The position numbers were made by a program, and so were the translations under genes. A DNA stretch of 64,000 bases from an uncultured Eudoraea sp. GTDB lineage: Bacteria; Bacteroidota; Bacteroidia; Flavobacteriales; Flavobacteriaceae. This document shows, in pieces, positions 8,365-18,027 of the stretch. Within the stretch, counting starts at the first letter, position 1. Every line of letters starts with the position of its first letter. The notes under the pieces were generated by a model. It saw only the letters and a list, made by a program, of their open reading frames with translations, was not told where the DNA came from and did no database searches. The stretch spans positions 1 through 64,000 of the forward strand of contig NZ_CANLGX010000006.1 of assembly GCF_947490415.1 (NCBI RefSeq), written 5' to 3'.

Positions 8365-10470
8365 ATGTCTAAGTTTAATTACACATTACTTTTAGTATTA
8401 ATTACCTTAAATGGCTGCTCTCAAAAAAAAGAAACCATGTCGTACAAACATACCAATGCCCTAATAAACGAAAGCAGCCCGTATCTGCTGCAACATGCTC
8501 ATAATCCTGTAAACTGGGAACCCTGGAGTACAACAGCCTTGGAAAAAGCCAAAGATGAAAATAAATTAGTGCTTATAAGTATAGGTTATGCTGCATGTCA
8601 TTGGTGCCATGTTATGGAAAAAGAATGCTTCGAAGATGAAGAAGTTGCAAATCTGATGAATGAAAATTTTGTCAATATAAAAATAGACAGGGAAGAACGC
8701 CCGGATATAGATCATCTTTATATGGATGCAGTTCAAATGATGACAGGAAGAGGTGGATGGCCATTAAACGTAGTCACCTTACCAGACGGGCGTCCGTTTT
8801 GGGGAGCGACTTATGTGAAGAAAGACGACTGGATGAAGGTTTTAAAAGAGCTCACCAGACTTTACAAGGAACAGCCCGATAAAATAAACGGATATGCTAA
8901 AGACCTCGCAGAAGGGATTAAGGCAATTAATCTTGTTGAAGTTGGCTCCAATTCTCAGATTTTAACTGAGGATCAATTAGATGATTCGGTTAAAAAATGG
9001 TCTCGCTATTTTGATCATAATTATGGGGGGTATAACCGGGCCCCTAAATTTATGATGCCCGGCAACTTGGATTTTTTATTGCATTATGGCACTACCAGAA
9101 AAGATGATGACATTTTGGAGTACGTCAATTTAACACTTACGAAAATGGCTTACGGAGGAATTTTTGATCATCTGGGGGGTGGTTTTTCAAGATACTCTGT
9201 TGACGGAAAATGGCATGTTCCCCATTTTGAAAAAATGCTTTATGACAACGGCCAATTAATAAGTCTATATTCCAAAGCATATGCCGTAACACAAAACCCT
9301 CTTTACAAGAAAGTGGTGGAAGAAACCATTGACTTTGTTACCTCAGAGCTTATGGACACTACCAAGGCTTTCTATGCTTCACTGGATGCCGATAGCCTAA
9401 ATGAAACCGGGGAATTAGAAGAAGGTGCATTTTATGTATGGCAGAAAGCAGAATTACAGACCCTTCTTGCCGATAAGTTTGAGTTGTTCAAAGACTATTA
9501 CAACATCAATGACTTTGGACTTTGGGAGCATGGTAACTACGTATTAATAAGGGATGAATCGGACGAGGCAATAGCTAAAAAACACAAACTTTCTGTTTCA
9601 GAATTGAATGTAGCTATTGCAGAATGTAAACAAATCTTAAACAAGGTCAGGGAAAAAAGAGAGCGCCCCAGATTAGATGATAAAATACTTTGTTCCTGGA
9701 ATGGATTAATGCTGAAAGGATTGACAGACGCCTACAGGTTTATCAAAAATGATGAATATATGGATCTGGCTTTAGAAAATGCCACATTTATTAAGGAAAC
9801 ATTTATAAAAAAAGATGGCAGCCTTTACCACAATCATAAAAACGGAAAAAGTACCATCAATGGTTATCTGGAAGATTATGCCTCGGTCATAGATGCCTTT
9901 ATAGGTCTCTATGAAATAACCTTTGAAGAAAATTGGCTTAATGAGGCAAAAGAGTTATCAGATTATTGCATTGCCAATTTTACAGATGACAGCAGTGGTT
10001 TATTTTTCTTCACTCCCAAACAAGATTCATTTATTATTAGGAGAACCATAGAAATGGCAGATAATGTGATACCATCTTCGAATTCTATTATGGCTAAAAA
10101 TCTATTTAAATTATCCCGTTTTTTTCCGGATATGAATTACGAAAAAATTGCACATCAAATGGTGGTGAATCTGCAGCAAAGTTTTGAGAAAGATACGGCC
10201 AGTTATGCCAATTGGCTTCATCTGGTATTGTATTTTCAAAATCCCTTTTATGAAATAAGTATAGTTGGGGAAGACTATTTGAAAACAGCTGGTAACATGC
10301 AGCAATCTTATTTACCCAACGCGGTGTTTGCTGGCGCTAAAGAAGAGAGCGAGTTATCACTAATTCAAAACAGATTTGTAGCAAATAGTACGCTTATTTA
10401 CCTCTGTGAACATGGTTCCTGCAAGTTACCAACCACCAATATTGAACATGTATTAAATCAACTTAAATAA
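8365..10470 (+). CDS. DUF255 thioredoxin-like lipoprotein (YyaL/SSP411 family)
   Basis: About 701 residues. The start is a lipoprotein signal ([14 protein letters not shown], lipobox Cys about 18). Then come the family blocks [15 protein letters not shown] and the thioredoxin-like CHWCHVM (first Cys about 77), a GGWPLNV block, and an (alpha/alpha)6-barrel-like C-terminal half with HFEKMLYDN. The family's reaction is not firmly known; a cellobiose-epimerase-like barrel fused to thioredoxin is the standard description. I choose the ATG at 8365; the frame also has TTG at 8359. A TAACTTTG box (8354-8361) ends only 3 bp before the ATG, so the transcript may be nearly leaderless, if that box is used. 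Confidence 0.85.
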   Translation: MSKFNYTLLLVLITLNGCSQKKETMSYKHTNALINESSPYLLQHAHNPVNWEPWSTTALEKAKDENKLVLISIGYAACHWCHVMEKECFEDEEVANLMNENFVNIKIDREERPDIDHLYMDAVQMMTGRGGWPLNVVTLPDGRPFWGATYVKKDDWMKVLKELTRLYKEQPDKINGYAKDLAEGIKAINLVEVGSNSQILTEDQLDDSVKKWSRYFDHNYGGYNRAPKFMMPGNLDFLLHYGTTRKDDDILEYVNLTLTKMAYGGIFDHLGGGFSRYSVDGKWHVPHFEKMLYDNGQLISLYSKAYAVTQNPLYKKVVEETIDFVTSELMDTTKAFYASLDADSLNETGELEEGAFYVWQKAELQTLLADKFELFKDYYNINDFGLWEHGNYVLIRDESDEAIAKKHKLSVSELNVAIAECKQILNKVREKRERPRLDDKILCSWNGLMLKGLTDAYRFIKNDEYMDLALENATFIKETFIKKDGSLYHNHKNGKSTINGYLEDYASVIDAFIGLYEITFEENWLNEAKELSDYCIANFTDDSSGLFFFTPKQDSFIIRRTIEMADNVIPSSNSIMAKNLFKLSRFFPDMNYEKIAHQMVVNLQQSFEKDTASYANWLHLVLYFQNPFYEISIVGEDYLKTAGNMQQSYLPNAVFAGAKEESELSLIQNRFVANSTLIYLCEHGSCKLPTTNIEHVLNQLK

Positions 10471-10556
10471 GAATGCCTATTTCCATTACTTTTTCACCCC
10501 TTTTACTGGTAATATTTGATTTGTTTTAATAATATTGCCTTTCAAAAAAATAAGCT

Positions 10557-11378
10557 ATGCAAGATTTATCCAACTATGACAAACATGTAGAAAACGCCAT
10601 AAGCTGGTTTTGGGAGGTTTTTCCCGATATGATCACAGCTGTTATTATTTTAATAGCCGGTTTATGGTTTATTAAATTTATCAACCGCCTTACGCGCAAA
10701 TTTTTTGACAAAAAAGATTACGACCCTACGCTGGAATCTTTTCTTATGAATTTGATAAGTGTGGGCTTAAAGGTTGTTCTCTTTGTTGCGGTGATAACGC
10801 AGTTAGGCGTGGAATCTTCTTCACTACTCGCTGTTTTGGGGTCTGCCGGACTAGCGATTGGCCTCGCACTTCAGGGTTCTTTGGCCAACTTTGCGGGAGG
10901 AATATTAATCCTTTTATTCAAGCCTTTTAAAGTAGGAGATTTTATTTCCGCTCAGGGAGTAGATGGTACGGTCAAGGAAATTACCATTTTCACTACCAAG
11001 TTAAATACCTTTGGTAATCAGGTAGCAATTATCCCTAACGGACAACTCTCTAACAATAACATCATTAATTACAACGCAGAAGAAACCAGGAGGGACAAAA
11101 TTGATGTGGGTATTGGCTACGGCTCCAATATTAAAAAAGCTAAAGACATTTTATTGGAAATATGTGCGGAACAAACAACTATACTAAAAGAACCCGAGCC
11201 ACAGGTATTTGTCGGCGAATTAGCAGATAGTTCTGTAAATCTGACCTTGCGTTTCTGGGCTAAAAACGAAGACTTTTGGGCAGCTCATTTTTTTGTAATG
11301 GAAGAACTTAAAAGCAGATTTGATGAAGCCAATATCGAAATTCCATTTCCACAAAGAGTGGTGCATAACCCCAAGTAA
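10557..11378 (+). CDS. Small-conductance mechanosensitive channel (MscS family)
   Basis: 273 residues, close to E. coli MscS in size. Three membrane helices are visible (about 20-45, 65-85, 90-120). The third is the glycine/alanine-rich pore helix (LAVLGSAGLAIGLALQGSLANFAGG), followed by the cytoplasmic beta domain (FKVGDFISAQGVDGTVKEI) and an alpha/beta cage. Such channels open under membrane tension and release solutes on osmotic downshock. It is a lone gene between a DUF255 gene and convergent tsaB. Confidence 0.93.
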   Translation: MQDLSNYDKHVENAISWFWEVFPDMITAVIILIAGLWFIKFINRLTRKFFDKKDYDPTLESFLMNLISVGLKVVLFVAVITQLGVESSSLLAVLGSAGLAIGLALQGSLANFAGGILILLFKPFKVGDFISAQGVDGTVKEITIFTTKLNTFGNQVAIIPNGQLSNNNIINYNAEETRRDKIDVGIGYGSNIKKAKDILLEICAEQTTILKEPEPQVFVGELADSSVNLTLRFWAKNEDFWAAHFFVMEELKSRFDEANIEIPFPQRVVHNPK

Positions 11379-11422
11379 TATAAGGGGCCATTTTTGTAAG
11401 TCATTATTTCGTAGAAAGGTAT

Positions 11423-12094
11423 TTATTTCTTGCTTTGCTGAATAATAAAATCCTTTAAATAATCCGGTTCAAAATAAGCGGTGTTTTGAAAATTATTCGC
11501 CCTGAACTGCCTATAGGATAATTGACACATTTCTTTGGCTGAAGGTATTATGGAATCATCAAATACAAAATTCGGATGTTGCAATATTTCCCTGCATTTT
11601 ACTGCTCCACTTCCAATGATATATACCTTTCCCTGCGCCGCATATTGGGCAAACGAATCTGGCTTTACCTCCTCTACTTTAGTCTCCCTTAGCTTCTTAT
11701 AATTCGAATCATACACTGCGGAATACACCTCCATACGTCTGGCATCTAGAACAGGTATTATTACGCTATCCTTTAGTTTAATTTGAGAAGCCATACTCTC
11801 TAAAGTGGAAATTCCTATTAAAGGAAGGTCCAGGGCAAAACAAAGACCTTTTGCTGCGGAAACACCTATCCTCAAGCCCGTATAAGAACCCGGGCCCTTG
11901 CTTACCGCAATGGCATCGAGATCATTGGTTGATAGGGATGCCGCCTCCAGAGATTCCTTTATAAAAAAATGTAAATCTTCTGAATGGGAATAGGAACTAC
12001 TATTCAGTTCCTTTAGTGCAAGCATACGGCCATCTTCACCAATGCTTACAGAACAATTGGTGGTTGCCGTCTCAATATTTAAAATTAAAGCCAT
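11423..12094 (-). CDS. tsaB: tRNA threonylcarbamoyladenosine biosynthesis protein TsaB
   Basis: 223 residues, ASKHA fold: LNIETATTNCSVSIG at the start and GPGSYTGLRIG near 67 are diagnostic of TsaB. It acts as the platform in the TsaBDE complex that installs t6A at position 37 of ANN-decoding tRNAs; it lacks the metal-binding residues of TsaD. No other t6A gene is nearby. It lies just upstream of the tolC-like gene in the opposite sense of that cluster's end, separated by a terminator. Confidence 0.93.
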   Translation of the reverse strand: MALILNIETATTNCSVSIGEDGRMLALKELNSSSYSHSEDLHFFIKESLEAASLSTNDLDAIAVSKGPGSYTGLRIGVSAAKGLCFALDLPLIGISTLESMASQIKLKDSVIIPVLDARRMEVYSAVYDSNYKKLRETKVEEVKPDSFAQYAAQGKVYIIGSGAVKCREILQHPNFVFDDSIIPSAKEMCQLSYRQFRANNFQNTAYFEPDYLKDFIIQQSKK

Positions 12095-12118
12095 ATCTGA
12101 GGAGCAAATATAAAAAGA

Positions 12119-12145
12119 CCTGTTGGGGTTTAAACACTCAACAGG
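12119..12145 (-). terminator. Terminator of the ABC efflux cluster
   Basis: On the minus strand CCTGTTG ... CAACAGG forms a 7-bp stem with a 13-nt loop, followed by TCTTTTTATATTT. It lies 25 bp past the TolC-like stop codon and just before tsaB, and would end the pump transcript. Confidence 0.65.
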
Positions 12146-12169
12146 CCCAAACTAATTTAAAATTTATAT

Positions 12170-13510
12170 TTAATCAATTACAATAGGAAGTCCAAAGTAG
12201 AATTCCAATACTTTTATTCTAAAAGCGTAGTCGTATTTAGTTCGGATTACCTCTGCTTCTGCATTATCAACCCTTGCTTGCGACTGGCTATAATCAAATG
12301 AATTCATAATACCAACATCAAATCTTTCTTTGGAGTAGTCCAAAGCCAATACCCTCGCTTCCCGGGTTTTAAGAGCCGCGTCATAGGCTTTCGAGCTATT
12401 AATAACATCCACATAGGCCTGATTTATATTTGTTTCCAGATTCAGTTTATTCTGCTCCAGTTCCAATTCAGCCTTTTTGACATCTATTTGTGAGCGCTTA
12501 ATATTATTCCGTGTACTCCAGCCATTAAAGACGGGTATATTTATTTGTGCGCCAAAAGCGATACCATCATTAATCCAAAGTTGTTCTTTAAAGGGGATTA
12601 CCTGCCCGGTAATAGGATCCAAAAACTGATCCGAGTAACGGGTATTGTAATTAAAAAAAGCACTAAGTGTTGGATAAGCTGCTCCTTTGGCTATGGAAAG
12701 GTCTTTTTCGGCCAATTCGACATTGGTCTCGAAAAATTTGGTCTCATACCAATAACTTATGGCTTTATTAAAAATATCTTTTGGTGAATTTTTCAATATG
12801 TCCGCCGGAGGTACCTCAAATTCCGTATCCGAAATATCAAAATTTTCATAGTCCGTAATCTGAAGTAATTGGGCCAAATTAATACGTGATATGAGCACGT
12901 CATTTTCAGCATTTATAATTTGTTGTTCACGGGTTGCAGCAGTTGCCTCTATTTCCAATAAATCTCCTCGTGCAACAACGCCTGACTCAACTAATTCTCT
13001 GGTTCTTTTTAAATCCTGTTCCGTTACAGCATATAGTGCTTTAGCAACTTTGGCAGCTTCCTTATTGGACAAAATATTTAAATAATTTATGGCCACATTT
13101 AAACGAATATCGTTTACCAGGTCGTCTAAACGGTATTGATTTGCTATTGCATTAAGTTTAGCCCTGTTAAGCCTGTGTATGTTCCTAAGGCCATTAAATA
13201 GTACCGCTGATGAAGTAACACTCCCCGAAGAAGTAATTTGCGTGGTGTTAACCGGTTGATTATTAGTTGGATCAAAAGACAAACCAGTATTGCTCTGACC
13301 ATTTAAAGTCCCGTTTAAATTGGGAAGAAAGGCCCCAACGGCATCCGATTTATCTATAGTAGCATTCTCCAGATCCAGTTCGAATTGTTGGATGGAGAGG
13401 TTATTTTCTACCGCATAAGTAACGCATTCTTCAAGGGTCCATATCTTTTTCTGTGCTATTGCCATTCCTATAGCACATAAGAATAATAGTGCAGTTAGTT
13501 TAAATTTCAT
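12170..13510 (-). CDS. TolC-family outer-membrane efflux protein
   Basis: 446 residues with a signal peptide (ends IGMAIAQ) and two outer-membrane-efflux repeats, beginning WTLEECVTYAVENNLSIQQ, the classic TolC-family opening. It forms a trimeric outer-membrane and periplasmic tunnel. It is the last gene of the minus-strand pump cluster and follows adaptor B by 50 bp, so it is the exit duct for one or both permease modules. Confidence 0.93.
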   Translation of the reverse strand: MKFKLTALLFLCAIGMAIAQKKIWTLEECVTYAVENNLSIQQFELDLENATIDKSDAVGAFLPNLNGTLNGQSNTGLSFDPTNNQPVNTTQITSSGSVTSSAVLFNGLRNIHRLNRAKLNAIANQYRLDDLVNDIRLNVAINYLNILSNKEAAKVAKALYAVTEQDLKRTRELVESGVVARGDLLEIEATAATREQQIINAENDVLISRINLAQLLQITDYENFDISDTEFEVPPADILKNSPKDIFNKAISYWYETKFFETNVELAEKDLSIAKGAAYPTLSAFFNYNTRYSDQFLDPITGQVIPFKEQLWINDGIAFGAQINIPVFNGWSTRNNIKRSQIDVKKAELELEQNKLNLETNINQAYVDVINSSKAYDAALKTREARVLALDYSKERFDVGIMNSFDYSQSQARVDNAEAEVIRTKYDYAFRIKVLEFYFGLPIVID

Positions 13511-13560
13511 CTGTCGTTTTTTGATAATTATAATTGATTGACTATTCGTATTTAGGTTAA

Positions 13561-14700
13561 TTAATCTTCTTCTTCACTTTCCTCCTCTTCGTCTTCACCT
13601 TTTTTAATAGGTTCAGTTTTATTCCAGACTTTCACTTCATCTTCTTCAGTTAAGCCCGAGATAATTTCCACGTTAACGCCATCGGAAATTCCTATTTCAA
13701 CATTTTTGCGCTCAAATTTCTGATCGCCCACAGCTATTTCAACATAGGGTTCATCTGTTTCCTTATCAAATTGCAGGAGTGCTTCAGGTATTACCATAAC
13801 ACTGTCTTTTTTCTCAAGTACCAGTGATGCATTAGCACTATATCCGGCCCTGATCATAAAGTCGCCTTCAACGACCACATCACCTTCAATTTTAAATTGA
13901 ACGGCACCTGATTCTTCTATTCCTTTTGGCGCGATGAACTTTAACTTTGCTTCAAATTTTTGATCATCAATGGCTCCCAAACTAATTTCAAGGGGCATGC
14001 CTATCTCTAGTTTCCCTACTTCCCCTTCATCAACCTTTCCTTCAAAAATCATCTTGCCCAAGTCGGCAATGGTAGCGATGGTTGTCCCATCGTTAAAGTT
14101 ATTGCTCTGAATTACCTGATCTCCTTCCCTTACCGGAATTTCCAACAATGTGCCCGCAACCGTTGCCCTAATGTTGGTATTAGCACTTGAAGAACCTCCG
14201 GCAGAACCTCTTCTAATAATCTGATAATCTGCACGGGCATTGTCCAATTCCTGAACTGCCTGATCATATTGCAACTGCAAGGCATTAAAGTCCTGACTGG
14301 AAATAACCCCTTTATCAAAAAGGGCCTTATTCCTTTTGTATTCAATTTCTGTGTTATTCAGTGCAATCTCAGCATTCCTTACCCTTCCACGGGCCTGATT
14401 TAAGGATTGCTCATTGGGCACTACTTTAATTACGGCAATTAAATCGCCTGCTTTAACCTGGGCCCCTTCTTCCAGATAAATTGTTTCAATAATTCCGGAA
14501 ATTTGAGGTTTGATCTCAATCTCATCTTCCGGGATTACTTTACCTGTAGCAACCGTTTTCTTCTCAATATTTGAAATAAATGGCTTTTTAGTTTCGTATG
14601 TTATGGCTGATTTGCTATTGGATTTTATAAAAAAAGCAGCAGCCCACAATGCTCCGAGCCCTACAATCCCAATCAATACATATTTTACAATTTTATTCAT
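13561..14700 (-). CDS. Periplasmic adaptor subunit of ABC efflux pump (MacA-like), copy B
   Basis: 379 residues: an N-terminal membrane anchor (about 5-25), a lipoyl-like half (GKVIPEDEIEIKPQISGII), an alpha-helical hairpin (about 100-160), the second lipoyl half, and a beta-barrel. The tail is very acidic (EDEEEESEEED). Adaptors of this HlyD/MacA type link inner-membrane permeases to TolC. It is clearly paralogous to the adaptor at 18028-19140 (shared VATG...IKP.ISG..E.I..E.G and IKVVPN blocks), pointing to module duplication within this cluster. Confidence 0.92.
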   Translation of the reverse strand: MNKIVKYVLIGIVGLGALWAAAFFIKSNSKSAITYETKKPFISNIEKKTVATGKVIPEDEIEIKPQISGIIETIYLEEGAQVKAGDLIAVIKVVPNEQSLNQARGRVRNAEIALNNTEIEYKRNKALFDKGVISSQDFNALQLQYDQAVQELDNARADYQIIRRGSAGGSSSANTNIRATVAGTLLEIPVREGDQVIQSNNFNDGTTIATIADLGKMIFEGKVDEGEVGKLEIGMPLEISLGAIDDQKFEAKLKFIAPKGIEESGAVQFKIEGDVVVEGDFMIRAGYSANASLVLEKKDSVMVIPEALLQFDKETDEPYVEIAVGDQKFERKNVEIGISDGVNVEIISGLTEEDEVKVWNKTEPIKKGEDEEEESEEED

Positions 14701-14738
14701 CTTAATCTAATGTGTTAGTATATAGTTAATGGTTTTGT

Positions 14739-16010
14739 TTATTCTTCTCTTAACGCATCTATGGGCTTAATGCTCACTGCCCGCTGTGCAGGAATTGAAC
14801 CTATTAGTGTTCCCAATATTATCATAATAGCTAATGCTCCCAGGACATATGGTATAGGAACCGTTGGATTCGTATATGGAAAATTAACATCCTTGGTGAG
14901 GTTATTGATCAAACTTAAAACACCTGCCCCAAGTATAATACCTATAACCCCTGCAAACATGGTAAGAAATACAGATTCCAAAATAATCAGAGAACGCACT
15001 TCCCTAGGTGTTGCGCCTAAAGCCCGGCGAATTCCTAATTCCTTGGTTCGCTCTTTCACGGATATTAGCAGAATATTGCCAATTCCGATCACCCCGGCCA
15101 GGATGGTGGCTATCCCAACAATTAAGGATAAAAAGGTTATCCCATTGGCAAAGCCCATAATCTTACCAAATATTTCACCAAGATTAAAGGCTCCAAAAGC
15201 GCGTTCATCTTCTGGGTGAACCTTATGAATACTTCGTAAAACAGCTTTAATATCCTTTTCTACCTGAACAACATCGGCATCGTCATATGCCGCTATTGTG
15301 AAAAACTGAGCATCATTCCCTGTATTATAAAGTTTTTTGAAAGTTGTGAAGGGAATAAAGATGTCCCCGTCAGTACCAAATGGCGTAGTCTGCGTAAATT
15401 TATGTACTCCAACTACCTGGAAATAAATATTTTCAACCCTAATATAACCGCCTATTGGATCCTCATCTTTATCAAATAACTCCTGCTGGGTGCGATCACC
15501 AATAACACAAACTTTTCTCGCCTGAGCGATGTCTTCATCATTTATAAACCTTCCGTTATCATAAATTTTTTGTGTAGCAATCTTTGCTATTTCGGGAAAG
15601 TAGCCATACACCGCATAGCTATTGGATTTAATTCCCCGTACTGTCAAAGCGGATGCTCCTCCAAATGCTCCTCGTGTATTTACAGGTGCTATATATTGTA
15701 TTTCAGGAATTCGGTTTTTCAACACAATAGCATCCTGGACTTTTAGTCGTAACTGCCTGCCGGTCTTAAAACCTGCGTAGGGCATACTTGTACTTTGAGA
15801 CCAGGCCCAAATACTATTTTTGGCAACAGTTTCGAAGTTTTTTTCAAATCCGTTATCCATTCCTTTTGCGGCGCCAGCCAGAGCGATATAGATAAAAATA
15901 CCCCATAGCACTCCTATAACCGTAATTATAGTCCTGGTCTTATTTTTTCCGATAGATCCGAAAATTTCCTGCCAGGTATTTTTGTCAAAAAGAAATCGAA
16001 TACTATTCAT
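14739..16010 (-). CDS. MacB-like ABC transporter permease B2
   Basis: 423 residues with the MacB/FtsX topology: one N-terminal helix (about 25-47), a periplasmic MacB_PCD domain (about 50-280) and three C-terminal helices (FtsX domain, about 295-415). The coupling segment VKERTKELGIRRALGATPREV is well preserved and should contact the ATPase. The start overlaps the end of permease B1 by 8 bp, so the pair is translationally coupled. It has no fused ATPase, unlike E. coli MacB. Confidence 0.92.
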   Translation of the reverse strand: MNSIRFLFDKNTWQEIFGSIGKNKTRTIITVIGVLWGIFIYIALAGAAKGMDNGFEKNFETVAKNSIWAWSQSTSMPYAGFKTGRQLRLKVQDAIVLKNRIPEIQYIAPVNTRGAFGGASALTVRGIKSNSYAVYGYFPEIAKIATQKIYDNGRFINDEDIAQARKVCVIGDRTQQELFDKDEDPIGGYIRVENIYFQVVGVHKFTQTTPFGTDGDIFIPFTTFKKLYNTGNDAQFFTIAAYDDADVVQVEKDIKAVLRSIHKVHPEDERAFGAFNLGEIFGKIMGFANGITFLSLIVGIATILAGVIGIGNILLISVKERTKELGIRRALGATPREVRSLIILESVFLTMFAGVIGIILGAGVLSLINNLTKDVNFPYTNPTVPIPYVLGALAIMIILGTLIGSIPAQRAVSIKPIDALREE

Positions 16011-17235
16011 CTCGTAATGCTACTATAGGTTTAATACGGGCTGCCCTTTTAGCCGGAATATAGCCCGCAATTGCACCAAATATTATTAATATCAGGGTTG
16101 CAAATATTGCCACGCCAGTATTTATATATGGATTAGTAATGAAATAATCTTCAGCCAAACTTTCTCCTAAAGAGGTTAGCAATGCAATTCCAATTAGCAT
16201 CCCCGTAAAGCCTGATATTGTTGTAATAAACACCGATTCGAGCAGAATTGTACTGATTACTGCATTTGGCGTAGCGCCCAAGGCTTTTCGTATTCCCAAT
16301 TCCTTAGTGCGTTCCTTAACGACAAACACCATGATATTACTAATCCCAATAATTCCCGCAATTATAGTCCCAAAAGCCACAAACGCCACGATAATTTGCA
16401 GGACGCGCGCAAATTGTTGATTTTGCTCTAATTGATCTGCAACATTTCTGATAAAAATTCCATTTTGATCTTTCGGGCTTATGAATTTCTTGTCTTTGAA
16501 GAACTTATCCAGACTACTTTCGAAGGCCATGGCTCCCATATAACCCATTTCCGGTTTAAAGGCTACAACTATCTGGTCTATTTTATCAGTGTTTTTTTCA
16601 ATTAGCTGGAGCGTGGTATAAGGGACATATATGCCACGTTCTTCCCTATCGCCCCCATCGTCCTGAAAAACGCCAATGACTTTAAAAACACTTCCCCCAA
16701 TATCCAAATATTTACCTAGCGCATTTTTAGATCCAAATAAGTCCTGTTCCACTAAACGCCCAATCACTGCATACTTTGCCTTTTTCTTAATATCCTCCAC
16801 ATTTAAGTACCGGCCTTTCATTATAATTGTCTTCTCAGCAAATTGGTGGCCCCAATCTACACCGGTGGTTGTATAATTATCAGATTCTTCCTCGAATTTT
16901 ACCAACCTGTTTCTTGAAATTCTCGGGGTTACATATTCAAGGAACATCGGGAAATTCTTTTTAATATCGGCAAGGTCGCTATTTTCAAATTCAATTCGCC
17001 TCGATGATTTATACCCTTTATATGGGAGTGTCGTTTTTCCCGGAAACAGATAGAGTACATTGGTGGCGTCTTCCTGGAAAAATTTGTCAAAGGTGTTAAT
17101 TAGGCCGTTTCCCAGACCAAAAAGAGAAACAAAAATTAATATCCCCAGGGCCACTGTAAAACCTGAAAGGAAGGTTCTAAGTTTATTTTTTTGAATAGTT
17201 TCAAATATCTCGTTCCAGGTGTCTCGGTTAAACAT
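16003..17235 (-). CDS. MacB-like ABC transporter permease B1
   Basis: 410 residues, same fold as its partner: N-terminal helix (about 20-42), MacB_PCD periplasmic domain, FtsX C-terminal helices and the coupling motif VKERTKELGIRKALGATPNAV. It overlaps the ATPase gene upstream (8 bp) and permease B2 downstream (8 bp), so ATPase-B1-B2 form one tightly coupled unit, probably a heterodimeric permease. Confidence 0.92.
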   Translation of the reverse strand: MFNRDTWNEIFETIQKNKLRTFLSGFTVALGILIFVSLFGLGNGLINTFDKFFQEDATNVLYLFPGKTTLPYKGYKSSRRIEFENSDLADIKKNFPMFLEYVTPRISRNRLVKFEEESDNYTTTGVDWGHQFAEKTIIMKGRYLNVEDIKKKAKYAVIGRLVEQDLFGSKNALGKYLDIGGSVFKVIGVFQDDGGDREERGIYVPYTTLQLIEKNTDKIDQIVVAFKPEMGYMGAMAFESSLDKFFKDKKFISPKDQNGIFIRNVADQLEQNQQFARVLQIIVAFVAFGTIIAGIIGISNIMVFVVKERTKELGIRKALGATPNAVISTILLESVFITTISGFTGMLIGIALLTSLGESLAEDYFITNPYINTGVAIFATLILIIFGAIAGYIPAKRAARIKPIVALRDE

Positions 17236-17929
17236 GCGCTGATGCCCTTACTTGCTTTACTTTTTTATCTTCAACAATAACACCGTCTTTAAGGTAAACG
17301 ATTCGTTTACACATATGTGCTATATCATCTTCGTGAGTTACCACTAAAATGGTATTGCCCTGATCGTTAATTTTCTGAATTAAATCCATCACTTCATAGG
17401 AAGTAGTGCTATCTAAGGCTCCTGTAGGTTCATCTGCAAGAAGAACCTTTGGCTCTGACGCCATAGCCCTCGCGATGGCTACTCTTTGATTCTGACCTCC
17501 TGAAAGTTCACTGGGCAAATGATTAGCCCACTCCTTAAGGCCCACCTGGTCCAGGTATTTCAATGCCCTTTCCTGCCGTTCTTTTCTGGGAACTTTCTGG
17601 TAATATAAGGGCAAGGCTACATTTTCAAGGGCACTTTTATAATTGATTAGATTGAATGATTGAAAAACAAATCCTAAAAATTTATTCCGGTAATTGGCAG
17701 CTTTAGTCTCATTGAGGTTTTTTATTGGCACACCATCCAGGGTGTATTCGCCGGAATCGGCCACATCCAGCATCCCAAGAATATTCAAAAGGGTAGATTT
17801 TCCCGAACCGGATGAGCCCATAATTGCAACTAATTCTCCTTCTTCAACAGTAAAATTTATACCCTTTAAAACATGCAGGACATTGCTCCCCATCTTATAG
17901 GATTTGTGCAAATCTTTTATTTCAATCAT
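17228..17929 (-). CDS. ABC transporter ATP-binding protein (MacB/LolD type)
   Basis: 233 residues with Walker A GSSGSGKST (about 38-46), Q-loop FVFQSFNLI, signature LSGGQNQR, Walker B VLLADEPTGALD and H-loop VTHEDD. It belongs to the LolD/MacB/FtsE clade that powers mechanotransmission permeases. It is the only ATPase in a cluster with four permeases. A 98-bp gap separates it from the upstream adaptor A gene; I find no exact -7 box there. Confidence 0.95.
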   Translation of the reverse strand: MIEIKDLHKSYKMGSNVLHVLKGINFTVEEGELVAIMGSSGSGKSTLLNILGMLDVADSGEYTLDGVPIKNLNETKAANYRNKFLGFVFQSFNLINYKSALENVALPLYYQKVPRKERQERALKYLDQVGLKEWANHLPSELSGGQNQRVAIARAMASEPKVLLADEPTGALDSTTSYEVMDLIQKINDQGNTILVVTHEDDIAHMCKRIVYLKDGVIVEDKKVKQVRASAHV

Positions 17930-18027
17930 GGTTAGTGTCTTAAGAGTTAAACTAATTCAAATCCGACAATAGGACAGACAAGTTGTTAAAATGTTACAAA
18001 TAATCTACAAAATATTTTGTTAAAAAG

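Noticed and set aside
14761-15219. 152-codon plus-strand frame inside ABC permease B2
   Set aside because: Antisense shadow of a well-supported permease gene with no start context and no recognisable domain.
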